Assembly (NCBI GenBank): GCA_030141605.1 | Contig: JAQGDQ010000109.1 | Coordinates: forward strand, 137,501 to 201,500 | Source of the DNA: Tubiluchus corallicola | Lineage: Eukaryota; Priapulida; Priapulimorpha; Priapulimorphida; Tubiluchidae | Direction of reading: 5' to 3' | DNA: 64,000 nt | Shown: one piece after another, positions 23,861-53,265 of the stretch | Layout: every line of letters begins with the position of its first letter | Numbering within the stretch: the stretch's first letter is position 1 | Notes under the pieces: generated by a model | What the model was told of the DNA's origin: nothing | The model's input: the letters and a program-made list of their open reading frames with translations, nothing else | Databases searched by the model: none | Made by a program: the position numbers and the translations under genes

Positions 23861-25985
23861 TTAAAATTGAGTGAATTTAATGCACATCCCGTTACTAGGA
23901 TGAACATAAACATTAGAAGTTAGATCCATTATCCAGTCGTAGGCATAGCTGATATTTGTATATATGGCATAGCGGGCGTTTTGTGGGCAATTTCGGACAC
24001 CACTCTTGGCAATGCCAATCTGCGTCCAACGAAGATTGCTTAACTGTAAAACGAGTGGCCCTCCTGAATCACCATAACATACATTTTGATATCGTGTAGT
24101 TTTCTCAAATCCACCACACATTTCGTGATCTGTTATGTCGATGTTATCATGAATCTTGCATCTTCTTTTGTCAACTATTTCTACTTGCACTTCTTGCAAG
24201 ATGTTAGCTGTTTTGAACGTTATTGGGTCAACAACTCCGAATCCGGTCACCCATGGTTTAGAGCCAATACTTGGCTCAGCAAAAAACTTTCCAGCTCGAA
24301 TTGAAATAGGTTTAATGAAGTTTGTGAATTTTACAGATTCTTTAAGCCGTATAACAGCTATGTCAATGTTGGGGTGGACATAGTATTCAGCATATGTCAC
24401 TGTTTTTTCATTGCCATCAATAACTTTGGTGTTGTGTTCTCCTAAAACGGCTAAAATAATAAAAACGTTCCAGTTTTAGTTTGAAACCGCTAGTCAAGAT
24501 AATTAGAAAATACACGTTACACTGTTATGGTCGTCGTCGTTGTCATTGTGATTGTCAGTGTTGTCATCGTCACTGCTAATTTACACATAATTCTTTTTAC
24601 ATAACAGAGTGTCTTTTTACACTCACTGTAGTAACTGTTAATCAAATCAAGGAGCCAAGCTTTTGCCGTATAGATAAATGAAAGCCAAAAAAACAATTAC
24701 ACAATTTGTTACACTAATTTACATACAGTGTAAATTTACATTCACATTTACATTTTTGTTCTTTCATAAGAATGAGATGTTTACCCCAAAGAGTGTTGAT
24801 ATCTTGTTTATCGATGCAATGTTTGGCAGTGAGAATATGACAGCTATCTATAAGAGAACCGCCGCAGTTGAATCCACCTTTAGTTAGCGAAAAAAGTTGA
24901 GCATGCCATGGTCGCCCTTGATCCCTGATGTCAGCCCCTGTTTCAAAAAGCATTCAAGTCTCAAATTTTCATTTTTACAGTTCATCGTCACATATTATTC
25001 CTGCACCAGGAGGAGCAAAATTTGTCTGTAATAGCTTTTTAATAGGAAAAGCTCCTACACGTCTGAATTTTTTAAATTTAATGCACAGACCTTTTTTATT
25101 CTGTGTGTACTATGTCTTAATATACGCTCAATTAACTATTAAATAAAATAGAACAAGAACAGTAGCCTTGCTCAAAAGTTAGAACAACCTACTAATATGC
25201 CCCCTTTCTTTGTTTTCTGCATTAGAATCTGATGGAGCGGTCACTATCTTTAATAATTACTAACAGTATTTAATAAAAAAGGATTACAAACCTAATCTAG
25301 ACGATCTCAGAAGTAGTGGACCTTTAATCTCAAGGTGGCGTGATGACAAAATTCGTGATGGACGTGACGTTAATGAACCTGGTGTTATCCGTGGCGTTTG
25401 CGCACGAAAACGCTGTAAGATCTCATTTACTGGACGGAATTTAAGACGTGAAGGTGGGAATGCGATTAACCGCGAAAGCCCTGTTTCTTGCCGAGACTGT
25501 GGAACAAGAAACTCTGGACTAGGAGGTAACAAAACTGGTATTTGTTGTGGAAAGAAATTTTCTTGTCTTGGCGGCAATAAAGCGGCCTCCAAAATACCAG
25601 AACTGATCGATGAAGTGATAGTTGATGGCCGCATAACATCAGTACCGCCCACTGCACGCTGCTTGCCGCCAGATAGTCTGTAGAAGCTAGAACCAAATTC
25701 AGGTAGAGATCCACCTGCACTACCTAATTTACCAAATCCAGGTATAGCTCCACCCACACTACCTAATTTATCAAATCCAGGTATTGATCCGCCAACACTG
25801 CCTAATCCGCCAGATCCAAATCCTTCGCCAAATCCACCTCCTAATTTGCCTAATCCAAATCCGCCACCAATTCCACTGCCTGATTGACCAAATCCAGAGC
25901 CAAAGCCGCCACCAGATCCACTGCCTGATTTAGACGCTCCATTTATGGATTGTACAAATGTGGACATAACAAGTAACAGAAGCAT
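23861..25985 (-). CDS. Secreted S1 serine protease B with glycine-rich propeptide
   Basis: Exons 24785-24937 and 23861-24450 encode the catalytic domain and match genes A and C in phase and length (middle exon 153 nt in all three). Exon 1 starts at 25985 with a signal peptide (MLLLLVMSTFVQSING) and a Gly/Ser-rich propeptide with SVGG-type repeats. Two exon-1 ends are possible, both phase 1. The long form (to 25292) gives 478 residues but places SSRLG where IVGG should be, so it has no canonical activation site. The short form (to 25646) gives 360 residues and creates R-AVGG-ADIRDQG, a textbook activation site. His is in AKHC, Asp in DIAVIRL, Ser in GDSGGP; residue 189 is Asn. The protein stops soon after the catalytic domain (KFTQF), lacking the tail of A and C. 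Confidence 0.85.
25644..25647 (-). promoter_or_regulatory. Candidate internal splice donor in exon 1 of protease B
   Basis: The codons for AVGG read GCA GTG GGC GGT, with a GT dinucleotide after the first G of the last codon (donor G at 25645, T at 25644). Splicing here joins in phase 1 to the catalytic exon starting at 24937 and restores a canonical S1 activation site. The downstream donor at 25291 (G|GTTTGT) gives a non-canonical one. Which is used cannot be decided from sequence. Confidence 0.5.
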
Positions 25986-27107
25986 GTCTTTTCACACACA
26001 ATGCTCTAGTTTGCCAAATAAATAGTTTTTTTTATATTAAACTGCTCTCGCTCTTGTTGACGCAGTCAGGAAAATAAGTTTGCTATAAGCAAGGACAAGT
26101 TTGTCTCATGTGTAATTCATGACTTAATTTTTTAAACTGGTTATCTGATCGACCGCTTGGCATTCAAATGATTTTGAATTTATTGCCCAGTTGGGATGCT
26201 GCTGCAGAGAAAAGAAAAAGAAGACGAAAAGGTGGAAATGGCGGAGGATGGGAGGAAAAGGGGTAAGAGGAAGAGCAGTAATAGCAACAGTGGCTACAAT
26301 GGTAATTGCAACAGCAGCTGTTTAGCAATACAAAGTAGTCTATTTGCTTTATACATCTGCAAAAAACGGTGTTTGCAGAGCATTTTATTTAAAGTTGAGA
26401 TGGACATAAGCCTGATGATATAAATTAATTCAAAAGCTGCATTTCAATCCTATACCATAATAATTCTTTAATTCGTTAGTGTGGGGTGGCTAGTGCAGCC
26501 TGTGAAAAAGATGCAAGTACTTAGGATTCTCACTGCCCATTATATTTTATTTTTATTCAAAAACGCTGCATACATATATCGTTGCCTAATTACAATTGCT
26601 GTTACATTTATTCTGCATACGTGACGTTTCGGTCGTTCCTCGACCTTTCTCAAATGATAAAAACAAATGTAAAACAGTACGCAGTGTTACAACATACAGA
26701 CATTTCGTTTATGAAATGCTTATACACAAGCTTGCAACATACATAGTTAATATTCTAAGTGCCAAAGTAGAATAGAACGATATTATTATTCCATCACGGA
26801 AAATGTTTTGTTAGTATAGGCAAATGTATAATCCACTACTGCAATAAGTTATATATAAAATCCTTAATTTTTGAATTTAACATTACTTAATTACTTTAAT
26901 ATGATATGCTTCTCTTATCACACTGTTCTCGGCAATATCTACAATACTAAATATGTCTGTAGCGATTGGTTTCTTAGAAAAGTGAGCATGTACAACACAG
27001 TTAGTTGATTGTGTTCAATGTTACGATTATCTTATTGTCTTGTTAATGTGTGAGCTATTTACTGATTGACGTAAAGGTGCTAATTCCAATGTTCAAATCT
27101 TAGATTA
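25986..27107. other. Intergenic region between protease genes B and C
   Basis: About 1.1 kb. It contains a purine/trinucleotide-rich stretch (about 26200-26330) and the hammerhead-like relic at 26623-26654. A minus-strand ATTAAA at 26895-26900 could serve as a variant polyadenylation signal for protease C. No coding sequence is supported. Confidence 0.45.
26623..26654 (-). ncRNA. Degenerate hammerhead-ribozyme-like motif (retroelement relic)
   Basis: On the minus strand a TTTGAGAAA segment is followed by a five-base-pair hairpin, GGTCG-AGGAA-CGACC, and then GAAACGTC. This is the layout of the minimal hammerhead: CUGANGA, stem II, GAAA, then the cleavage-side GUC. The first core block is mutated (UUGAGAA instead of CUGANGA), so activity is not expected. 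Minimal hammerheads with GAAACGTC are common in Penelope-like and retrozyme-type elements; no adjoining element is recognisable here. Confidence 0.4.
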
Positions 27108-29510
27108 CTAATGTCGTCTATTAAAAATTCCGCCAAAGAAGGATGGCTGAGTGTTGCTGTTTGTACGTTGAAAATTAAAAGGATCTGTATTCTGATTCCT
27201 GCTTGCTCGAGCATTGACCTGAGCTGACCTTGGCGAACCAGACTGAGCAAATTTGGTGCATCGTCTGTTATTCGGATTAACATAAACATCTGCAGTTAAA
27301 TCTAGTATCCAATCGTAAGCAGCACTAATGTTTGTATATATGGCATAGCGGACGTTTTCCGGACAATGCCGAATACCGCTTTTGACAACGCCAATCTGCG
27401 TCCAACGAAGATTACTCAACTGCACGACTAGTGGCCCTCCAGAGTCACCGTAACATACATTTTCATATCGTGTAGCCTCTTCAAATCCACCACACATTTC
27501 GTGATCTGTAATATCGATGTTATCACGACTCTTACATCTTATTTTATCAACTATTTCCACCTGTACTTCTTGCAAGATGTTTGCTGTCTCGAATGTACTT
27601 GGGTCAACCACCCCAAATCCAGTTACCCATGGTTTAGAGCCAATTGCTGGTTCAGCAAAAAATTGTCCAGCTCGAATTGAAACGGGTTTTATAAAGTTAG
27701 TGAAACGTACTGATTCTTCAAGACGTATAACAGCTATGTCAATAACAGGATGTATGTAGTATTCAGCGTAGGTTACGTTCTTCTCGTTACCATCCACCAC
27801 TTTAATATTGTGTTCTCCTAATGTCGCTGAAAAAAAGCAATATGGCAACACAAATGTCTTATTACCCAACACAATTAGCTACAAAATGAAAATATCGAAG
27901 TCATTTAACAGATTTAGTTAAAAACAATTATATGCTTGTTTTTGGCAGGTTGAAGATGCAGAAAAAGTATGGTCTTCTTACAAGGAGGCAATATTTACCC
28001 CATAGTGTGTTTTTATCCTGATTTTCAATACAGTGTTTGGCAGTGAGAATATGACAGCTGTCTATAAGAGAACCTCCACAATTGAATCCTCCTTTACGTA
28101 GAGCGAACAACTGGGCATGCCATGGTCGTCCTTGATCTCTTACATCTGCTCCTGTTACAAAAAAGCATATATGAGTTTGAATGGTAAATAGTACAGAAAT
28201 GTGTAGAAAATTTTGTCGTTATTAGCATTGAGCAAGGCAGTCTTGAATAAATAATACTACAATAGGTTTCTTCGTGTTTTTTTGTTTTTTTTTTAATTTT
28301 TTAAATATGAGCCACAGTTTTGCGTTCCTTGTCTAATCAATATTACTACTAATCTCCGTTTTAGATTATTTTTCTTCTGTTTGCTTTAAGTTTTTTTTAC
28401 TATTGACCAATGTGCAACATATAAATATGCGTTAATGAGGAAAAAGTAATACAAACCTCCTAACACTTTTGGTACGCTTCTGTGATTAGTGCCCAACCCT
28501 ATAGCTGTATTCGGTTGAGGTACTGGAATGCGGGGCTGCCGCGAAATTGACAAACCTGGAGAAAATGGTTGCGGAGGAAACTGTCTAAGAGGCTGAGCAA
28601 CTGGTGAGCCGCCCACTAATTTTGGTGTATTATCTGGAGGACCGATTTGATCTCTGAAAAGTCGAGAAGGATTTCTATTAATATCTCGAGCACGTGTTCC
28701 AAGGAATGGAGATGGTCGTGGAACTGAATTACCTCCTGTAATCCGTGGTGTTTGAGATTGAGGGGGTCGTGAAACTGGCTGCCCTCTCACAACGTGTAAC
28801 CTTGTTGATGCGGTTGGAGGTTCTGTAACTCGCGAAACTGAAGTGCCACCTACTACATGGACAACTGGTCGTGATGTTGGAGGTTTGTCTCGTATTGGAC
28901 TATTGGGAGGCCGCGAAACGGTTGAGCCTCCTACTATTGAGACTCGTTGTTGTGAGTCTGGTGAAAAGTTTCCAGGTGTTTTAGGCTTAGGATTTTCAGG
29001 GGGTCTGGAAACTGCAGAGCCACCTCTTATGTAAGGAATATTGCCAACACCAGGCATGCCACGCTCCAGTTGTGGGATCAGAATATCAAGAAATTCAGAG
29101 CGTCTAGAATTTGGAGGGTTTTGTATTGGAGACTTCTTAGAATTTCCTTGGCGAGTTCTTTGACTCCGTTGGGTGGATGGTCTTCTGCTAATTGCGCCAG
29201 ATCCTGTCTCTCTGGCTCTTAATGGTGATTGGATTTCACCAACTCTCGAAGCAGGCCCACTCTTTTGTTTCCCTCTTTGGGTACCTCTGTCAGCTTTAGG
29301 TGGAGATTCACCTCTCCGAATTTTTTGCGTGGTTCCACGTCTTATAGGTGTTGTTACTATAGGTCTAGTATTACTATCGATAGCTATCGTGGGTCCCCTT
29401 TTAGAGATTCCAGATCGGCTTGTACTGGCGGATAATATTGAAGCTAGATCTATGCACAGCGAAGTAGTGGAGACCGTCAGTATCAATAACATATTCCGCA
29501 TATGCACCAT
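27108..29510 (-). CDS. Secreted S1 serine protease C with long propeptide of repeated activation-like motifs
   Basis: Three exons join with phase-1 introns: 28457-29510, 27999-28151 and 27108-27826, giving 641 residues. A signal peptide (about 8-22) precedes a basic, Pro/Arg/Ser-rich propeptide of roughly 330 residues, much longer than usual for S1 zymogens. The activation site K-VLGG (349-352) lies on the first splice junction and leads into ADVRDQGRPWHAQ. His is in LTAKHC, Asp in DIAVIRL, Ser in GDSGGP, with Asn at pocket position 189. The C-terminal tail shares the RNQNTD motif with protease A and ends in FNRRH. Six imperfect copies of the activation motif occur in residues 161-307. The catalytic part is closest to B (shared ADIRDQ/ADVRDQGRPW and DNIDITDHEMCGGFE). 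A secreted zymogen is inferred; its substrate is unknown. Confidence 0.9.
28590..29030 (-). repeat. Coding repeat of activation-site-like motifs in protease C propeptide
   Basis: Residues 161-307 contain IRGGSAVSRPP (161), IVGGSTVSRPP (192), VVGGTSVSR (219), VVRGQPVSRPP (240), ITGGNSVPRP (257) and LVGGSPVAQP (298). The functional VLGGADVRD follows at 349. Several copies follow a basic residue or His (HVVGG, HVVRG, RITGG, KLVGG, KVLGG). Spacing between copies is 31, 27, 21, 17, 41 and 51 residues. The shared core is aliphatic-aliphatic-G-G-x-x-V-x-R-P. Confidence 0.85.
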
Positions 29511-30986
29511 GACCTAGATTACAAGCAACAAAAATTTCAAAAGTGATCAATGTCTGTATTTAAAAAAGAACACTTAGGGTGCACTATTTATTTTAGGGCT
29601 ATTTGCTATTTCCTTGAAAGTTCTTGCAATTTTCGGAATATTTTATTGTGGACAGATTAATGCTAAAGCTTTTTAAAACAGTTAACAGTATGAACCAATG
29701 CTGTAGTTTTACTCGTACAAGCGAGTGCTGCAGTGTTCGTAACTGAGCAAGTTCTTGGACAGGTTCTGCATAACTATGAACTTGTCTATTAGCTTCTCCG
29801 GTAAAGTGTGCATAGTGTTGCGTAGTAATTTATTATTCTGATTCTAATTCTAATTTATTATTCTGCATAATGAGTTTAGCTACAGCCAGCATAGAACAAA
29901 TAAATTAAATTTGTTGTGTTTCTTGTTTATTTAAGTCATAGTAAATTCATTTAGCTTGCATAACAAAGCGAAAGGCAAATTTTAGTTAGGTAGTAAATTG
30001 AATATACCAGACAGCATTTTAAACTTACCGTAGATTGTTGTGAAAACTGAAGTGCTTGTAGAGCAACCACGTTACAATAAAATTTTATAGCAAGTTCTAT
30101 TCAATTGTGTGATACCAAATTTACAAAAGAGCGCACCAATATTAGTTCATTTGTACAAAAATGTACTCTATAAACTGCAGGTAAACACCACACAATATGA
30201 GCTGAAATGTAATGAAGTTGCGTCTGCGATTTTCATACATACTTGACTTGCTGACCCGGAGGCATGTAAGTTCTCTTTTATTCTTCGTGAACCAGTTACA
30301 TTAGGCTGCGGCAATACGACTCACGCTGTCACATGTCACGTTTTACACGTCACGTTTCACGTTTCACGCCGAAGGATTATCCAACCACAGATTTCACGTT
30401 TCACGCGTCACTCATTTAATTTAAACACATGATGATGATGACGACGACGACGACGATGATAATGATCATCATAATATTTTATATTATATTACGTTATTCA
30501 ATTAGGCACAAAAGTACAAAAAAGTAAAATGGCACACAAAGGGCACGAAATAGTATATGTACAACAGTAGGCTTCACTAGCGTGTCAGAGCCAGCCACAG
30601 GGAATCCTCAAACAGCAAGATACCTTTCGTGATAATGATGATGATGGTAATGATGACGATGATGATGACGGTGATAATGAGGATGAGGATGGCTATGATA
30701 AACAATTATTTATACATACATATATACGTATAGTAGGCCTCTATTTACAGGTCGGACTATTTATGAATATTCATAATTATTTTGTATAAACGATGACGCA
30801 GTGCATTTATGTTTGACTTGCTTGACTCTTAACATCTCAGAAAAATATTTCGGAAGTTAATTACATATATATATATATATATATAGATTATAATTATATA
30901 TATCGTTATAATTATGATTGTATACATCCTCTGTATGCATCTATACACGTACGCACGCACGCACGCACGCACGCACACACACACAT

Positions 30987-31133
30987 ACACATTCTCTATT
31001 AATTTGGACAGGCTATAGAATGGTTAATAGAAATAAGAATAATTTAAAACCATGAAGTATTATGTATTTTTGATATTATACCCCATTTTGAAGTACGGTA
31101 CACACACATTCTCTATTAATTTGGACAGGCTAT
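30987..31133. repeat. 30-bp exact direct repeat, 117 bp apart
   Basis: Positions 30987-31016 and 31104-31133 are identical over 30 bases (beginning ACACATTCTCTATTAATTTG). The intervening sequence ends with TTTTGAAGTACGGTA, which recurs near 31271 next to the dispersed repeat. A local duplication is the simplest reading. Confidence 0.75.
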
Positions 31134-31239
31134 TACTTGGACAGGAGTAGTTTCTCCTCCTAGACCAGAGACGCTAAATTTTCGCGCTTCACGTTTTCAA
31201 GAGCATGCTTTCACTCGCAAAACATGAAAAGTGAAAGGA

Positions 31240-31780
31240 AAACAGGATGATTTATAATATTATTCCCTGTTTTGAAGTACGGTAAAAAGTATACATCTTA
31301 GTACCTATGATAATGCCAGAGTTTTTCTGATAATTAAATAATAAGTTCAAAACTTATTTAACTAGTAATGAAATCACAAATAAACATAATTTTCAACAGC
31401 AAAAACATTCAATGAGCCTGTTACACGTGTTTACAAAAATGGAAATTTAAGTACGATGCGCTGCACAACATTCAGCGGTATACAAAAACTCGAAAAATTT
31501 AAATTCAGTACTCAAGTTTTAAATTTACGCTGCCTTCACGCATGAGCTCTCGAATGTGTGCACTACGTCACAACTGAACATCTCTGAACTGAGAGGTTAT
31601 AGACCTGTTTTTTTGCAAGAACTTGCCGCGTGAACGCGAAATTACCTTTCTGTGGCAATAATTCTTTCATGTAAGTCATTCTTGAAAAAATAGAGTGTTG
31701 TCTTTCAATATTTTATAGGACAGAGTCAGCTCATTTGAGCTGTAGTTTAAGATTTGGTCAGGTTTTTCTTCAAGCATGAC
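31240..31780 (+). repeat. Dispersed repeat family, copy 1
   Basis: This segment matches 47695-48310 in the same orientation and 43290-43640 in reverse complement. Shared landmarks in order: TTCTGATAATTAAATAATAA, ATTTTCAACAGCA, CACGTGTTT, GCATGAGCT(C/G)TCGAA, CTGAGAGGT or a close variant, and a T run. Copies are perhaps 65-80% alike by eye. No open frame or clear terminal repeats are seen, so the class is unknown. Confidence 0.6.
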
Positions 31781-32212
31781 AGCTGAAGCCTAAGGCCGGT
31801 GACGTGAAAAGTGAAAACGTGACTCCTATGGCCCAGCAGCTCATTATAGAATTATAATCACACAATTGGAAAATATGATGTTCAGTATGCTAAGTATCTC
31901 TGCGCAATATCCTTGTGTTATAATTTTAATTGATTAGTAAGCAATTATATTAACATAATTTCTTCACATTGTGAATAGCAATAAAACAAACAAATTAGGA
32001 CAAAATTTTAGAAACTACCTCATTTGAACGGTTTAAAATTATATTCAGCATAATATTCAACATATTCAACATTGACGAAATGACTGTCTGGGTATTTTAT
32101 TTAGACTTCTTTTCAGCTTTTCATGTATGCTATAGAGCATATGCCTATCTTTAATACCCACAAAAAATCTGTCACATTTAGCACAGGCTATCAAGTATCT
32201 TACGTCTATTAC

Positions 32213-32396
32213 CGCCTGTAATATGCTGCATCTGAGGACACCTGGTGTTTCTGTCAATCATGTGACATTTATGAATATCTCTTGTCATCATCCAAGCTTC
32301 TTCCTGTAACTGAAGCTGAGGCTGACAGAGACGTGAAATGAATTCGTTGTAATTAAGAAGACTAGCAAGCATTATAAATTGGAGTCCTATTATCAT
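32213..32396 (-). other. Candidate alternative first exon of a protease (ends in ITGG at a phase-1 donor)
   Basis: An ATG at 32396 opens a frame of 61 residues with a hydrophobic start (MIIGLQFIMLASLL) and three cysteines. It ends CPQMQHITGG, with GT after the first G of the last codon (donor at 32212-32211). That is the same arrangement as the first exons of proteases A, B and C: signal-like start, propeptide, aliphatic-x-G-G, phase-1 donor. Splicing to 28151 would give ITGGADVRDQG. His precedes the ITGG, as in two motif copies of protease C. No catalytic exons lie between 29511 and 32212, so it would have to use those of gene C, or be a relic. Confidence 0.35.
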
Positions 32397-34295
32397 AAAC
32401 CCGTGTCATTTGCTTCATCTTACGTTTAGTAAAAACCTATTCAGAAGGCAAACTTTTCGTAAAAACAATAATTTATTTAAATGGCATTGGCATGACTTTG
32501 ACGATGCAAATGTAATCACATTGCACGGCACGTTCTCATAGGAAATATTGACTTAACGAAGTTTTATGACTTTTCATACTTACCATGTGATTTCAAGACT
32601 GCCTTTCACGCAATCACTAAAACTAAACTTCCGAGGAGCTGTTGTTGAAAGGAAACAACTAATTATGCAAACAATTTAAACCATAATAATCATTAAGCTA
32701 GTATCATAAGTGTGATTACAAAGTTGCCGATCCCAACAAGCTTGTAAAGTTGTAGAAATAATGTTCACACTAGGTGTCGCGATAGCCGCCGGCAAGGCTT
32801 TATAGACAATAATTAGTTTAACTGACTGATTCACTCGTTTACACTGACTCAACCTCGTTAATCACCCCCTCTCGCATATACGCACCCCTACTCCCTTATT
32901 CGCACAAGCAACTGTCCAAGACCCCTTTAAAAGACTTTTGAAGGGGCTTTGCAATTGTCAAGTTTTTATGACATGCACTGTCAAGTTTTTATGTCTTTCA
33001 AAAAACATATGGCAAATGAACTTTACTAAGAATTTATAATAAAAGTTTTGTATTTGGAAGTCTTAGTATATGGAACACATTATTGATAAAGCTTATATGA
33101 GTGTGCTTCAAACGATTTTGTTTAGAGGGAAACCAGTAAGGGTCTTGCTTTTACCAGTACTGAGGGTGTAAAATTCATCTGAAACACTGCATTCCAATAG
33201 TTAATACCTTCCTTTTACAACGGAGTGAATAATAATGAATTGAATAATTTATTGCTCGTATTAATCTGTGTCGAGGATATAAATTATAAAGTTTGTTTAG
33301 AACGCTATTCTGTTGCATGCGTAGTGAAACCATGACGCGTCAACGCAAACTTACTGGGCAGTCTGAAACTTTCAGCGGAGGTACCCACTTCAGAAATCTG
33401 TACATTGATTAATACCGAAATAAAAGAATTATTCAGGAAGGTAAGATGCGCATTCGTACAATTCTTGACATTCCCACTGGCTTCTACGATTACAGCGTGA
33501 CATTACAGACCATCATAACATTCCATCACATAACACCATATAGTCTGTCATACGAACAATTATTTTGTATGTCCTGTTTACAAATTTAAGAAAACAACGC
33601 AATAATCTTGCTTACCAGATAAGTGCATTTTATAACATCTAATTCTGAAAATTATGTTTGCATAATTATAAAACGGCTGTTTCGGGCCGAGAAAAAGAAA
33701 CAGAGAAAGAATTGGGTCTTAGATAACTCAGTCGGTTTAAGGATTACTGCCATAAATGTCAAAACTAATGGAGGCAGTCTGAGCGTAATGTTGATGAAAA
33801 TTCTTTGCGGGATAATTTTTAGATTAATTAAATTGTATAAATCCTGAATGGGCAGCATGAAGCAAAGAGAGAAATATCACAATTTACGAATCTAGCAGAT
33901 TTAATTCTAAAAGCTACTTAATTCATAATAAACGCCATTTTCCCATGAATACTTAATAATAGCTTCAATAAAAATAAATGATAAATACATGTAACAGTAT
34001 CATTTACATCACGCCACATACGCCGCGTATGCGGTGGCAAGTTTAGCCAGTTCATTCAGAGATGATAAAGCTACTGAATTATAAACCTAATTATTATCAG
34101 TCAATATTACTTTCGAGAGCACATCTAATGAAATATTGTAATACGAAAATATTAATAACTATTAGGCATATTGGACGCGAACTGTGACTATAACGTCACA
34201 AACCATATAATGAATGTCTTGCTTTTTGAACCTAATTTGCACCAATACTGATTACACTATAAAATAACTAATAAGTTATATAGACTGTACAATGG

Positions 34296-52475
<18,180 letters not shown>

Positions 52476-53265
52476 TCATGTCTCTCGCTGGGAATGCTGG
52501 CCATCTGGACACGTACACTGCCATGCGAGTCAATGTCTCACAACGTATAGTAATAAACAACGCGCACTTGAAGGCCTATAATCTATTGTGCCAGCAAATG
52601 TATTGTTCTTTGTCTGGTTGGTAAGCAATGGGCTTCATTTGACAACTCGGCTTGCTGTATAATACTGAAGTTAGAGGTCGCCGTAAGCATGCGCAACGGA
52701 TTTGTCAACTGCGTTTGCCGTTAATCAATAACCTGTTGGAAAACCGTAACGTCATTATTTTCTTAGCGATTAGTAATGCGTTAAGAACCACAAATGAACC
52801 GGACATGTAAGCTGTGTCTATTGTATAATAGCTCTGAAGGACATTTTCGCGCGTCTTTCAAATTTCGAGCGTCTGCCTAGCCGCACAACAAAACAGCCTG
52901 CGATTGCTTTTATTTGTTGCAGAACAACTGTTTAAACACCATTGACGTAATTTGTATCTCTTCCCGTCCCTCTCTCTCTGTCCTACCTATGTGGCTACTA
53001 GAATCTACTTACCTACCTACCAGATTACTTATCTATGTACCATTCCATCTGTAGCTTTGGCTGTCTGATTACCTCTGGCTGTCTGTTTTAGAAGGAGTTT
53101 AGCGTTCAAGTTGATAATCCGTTCTTTAAAAAGCAATCTCATAAAAGCATTTGCTGCACCCCATAAAAATGTTTTCCAGCTTTTATTCTGCAGTAGTTCC
53201 TGCCCAAGTGCCACTGTTTATATGACTTGAGACGTAACAGATACAAGGCAACATACACCATTCCA

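Larger units (their letters stand above)
29511..34295. other. Repeat-rich gap between the protease cluster and the K2P channel gene
   Basis: About 4.8 kb without a fully supported gene. It contains a cluster of CACGTTTCACG-like words (30330-30410), GAT/GAC trinucleotide tracts (30430-30480, 30637-30697), a TA tract (about 30864-30884), an ACGC/AC tract (about 30947-30990), a 30-bp exact direct repeat, one copy of a dispersed repeat (about 31240-31780), a candidate protease first exon (32213-32396) and a 12-bp-arm hairpin (32922-32946). Confidence 0.5.

Noticed and set aside
29173-29517. Plus-strand frame of 114 residues opposite protease C exon 1
   Set aside because: Shadow of the long low-complexity propeptide exon; no signal, domain or splice support.
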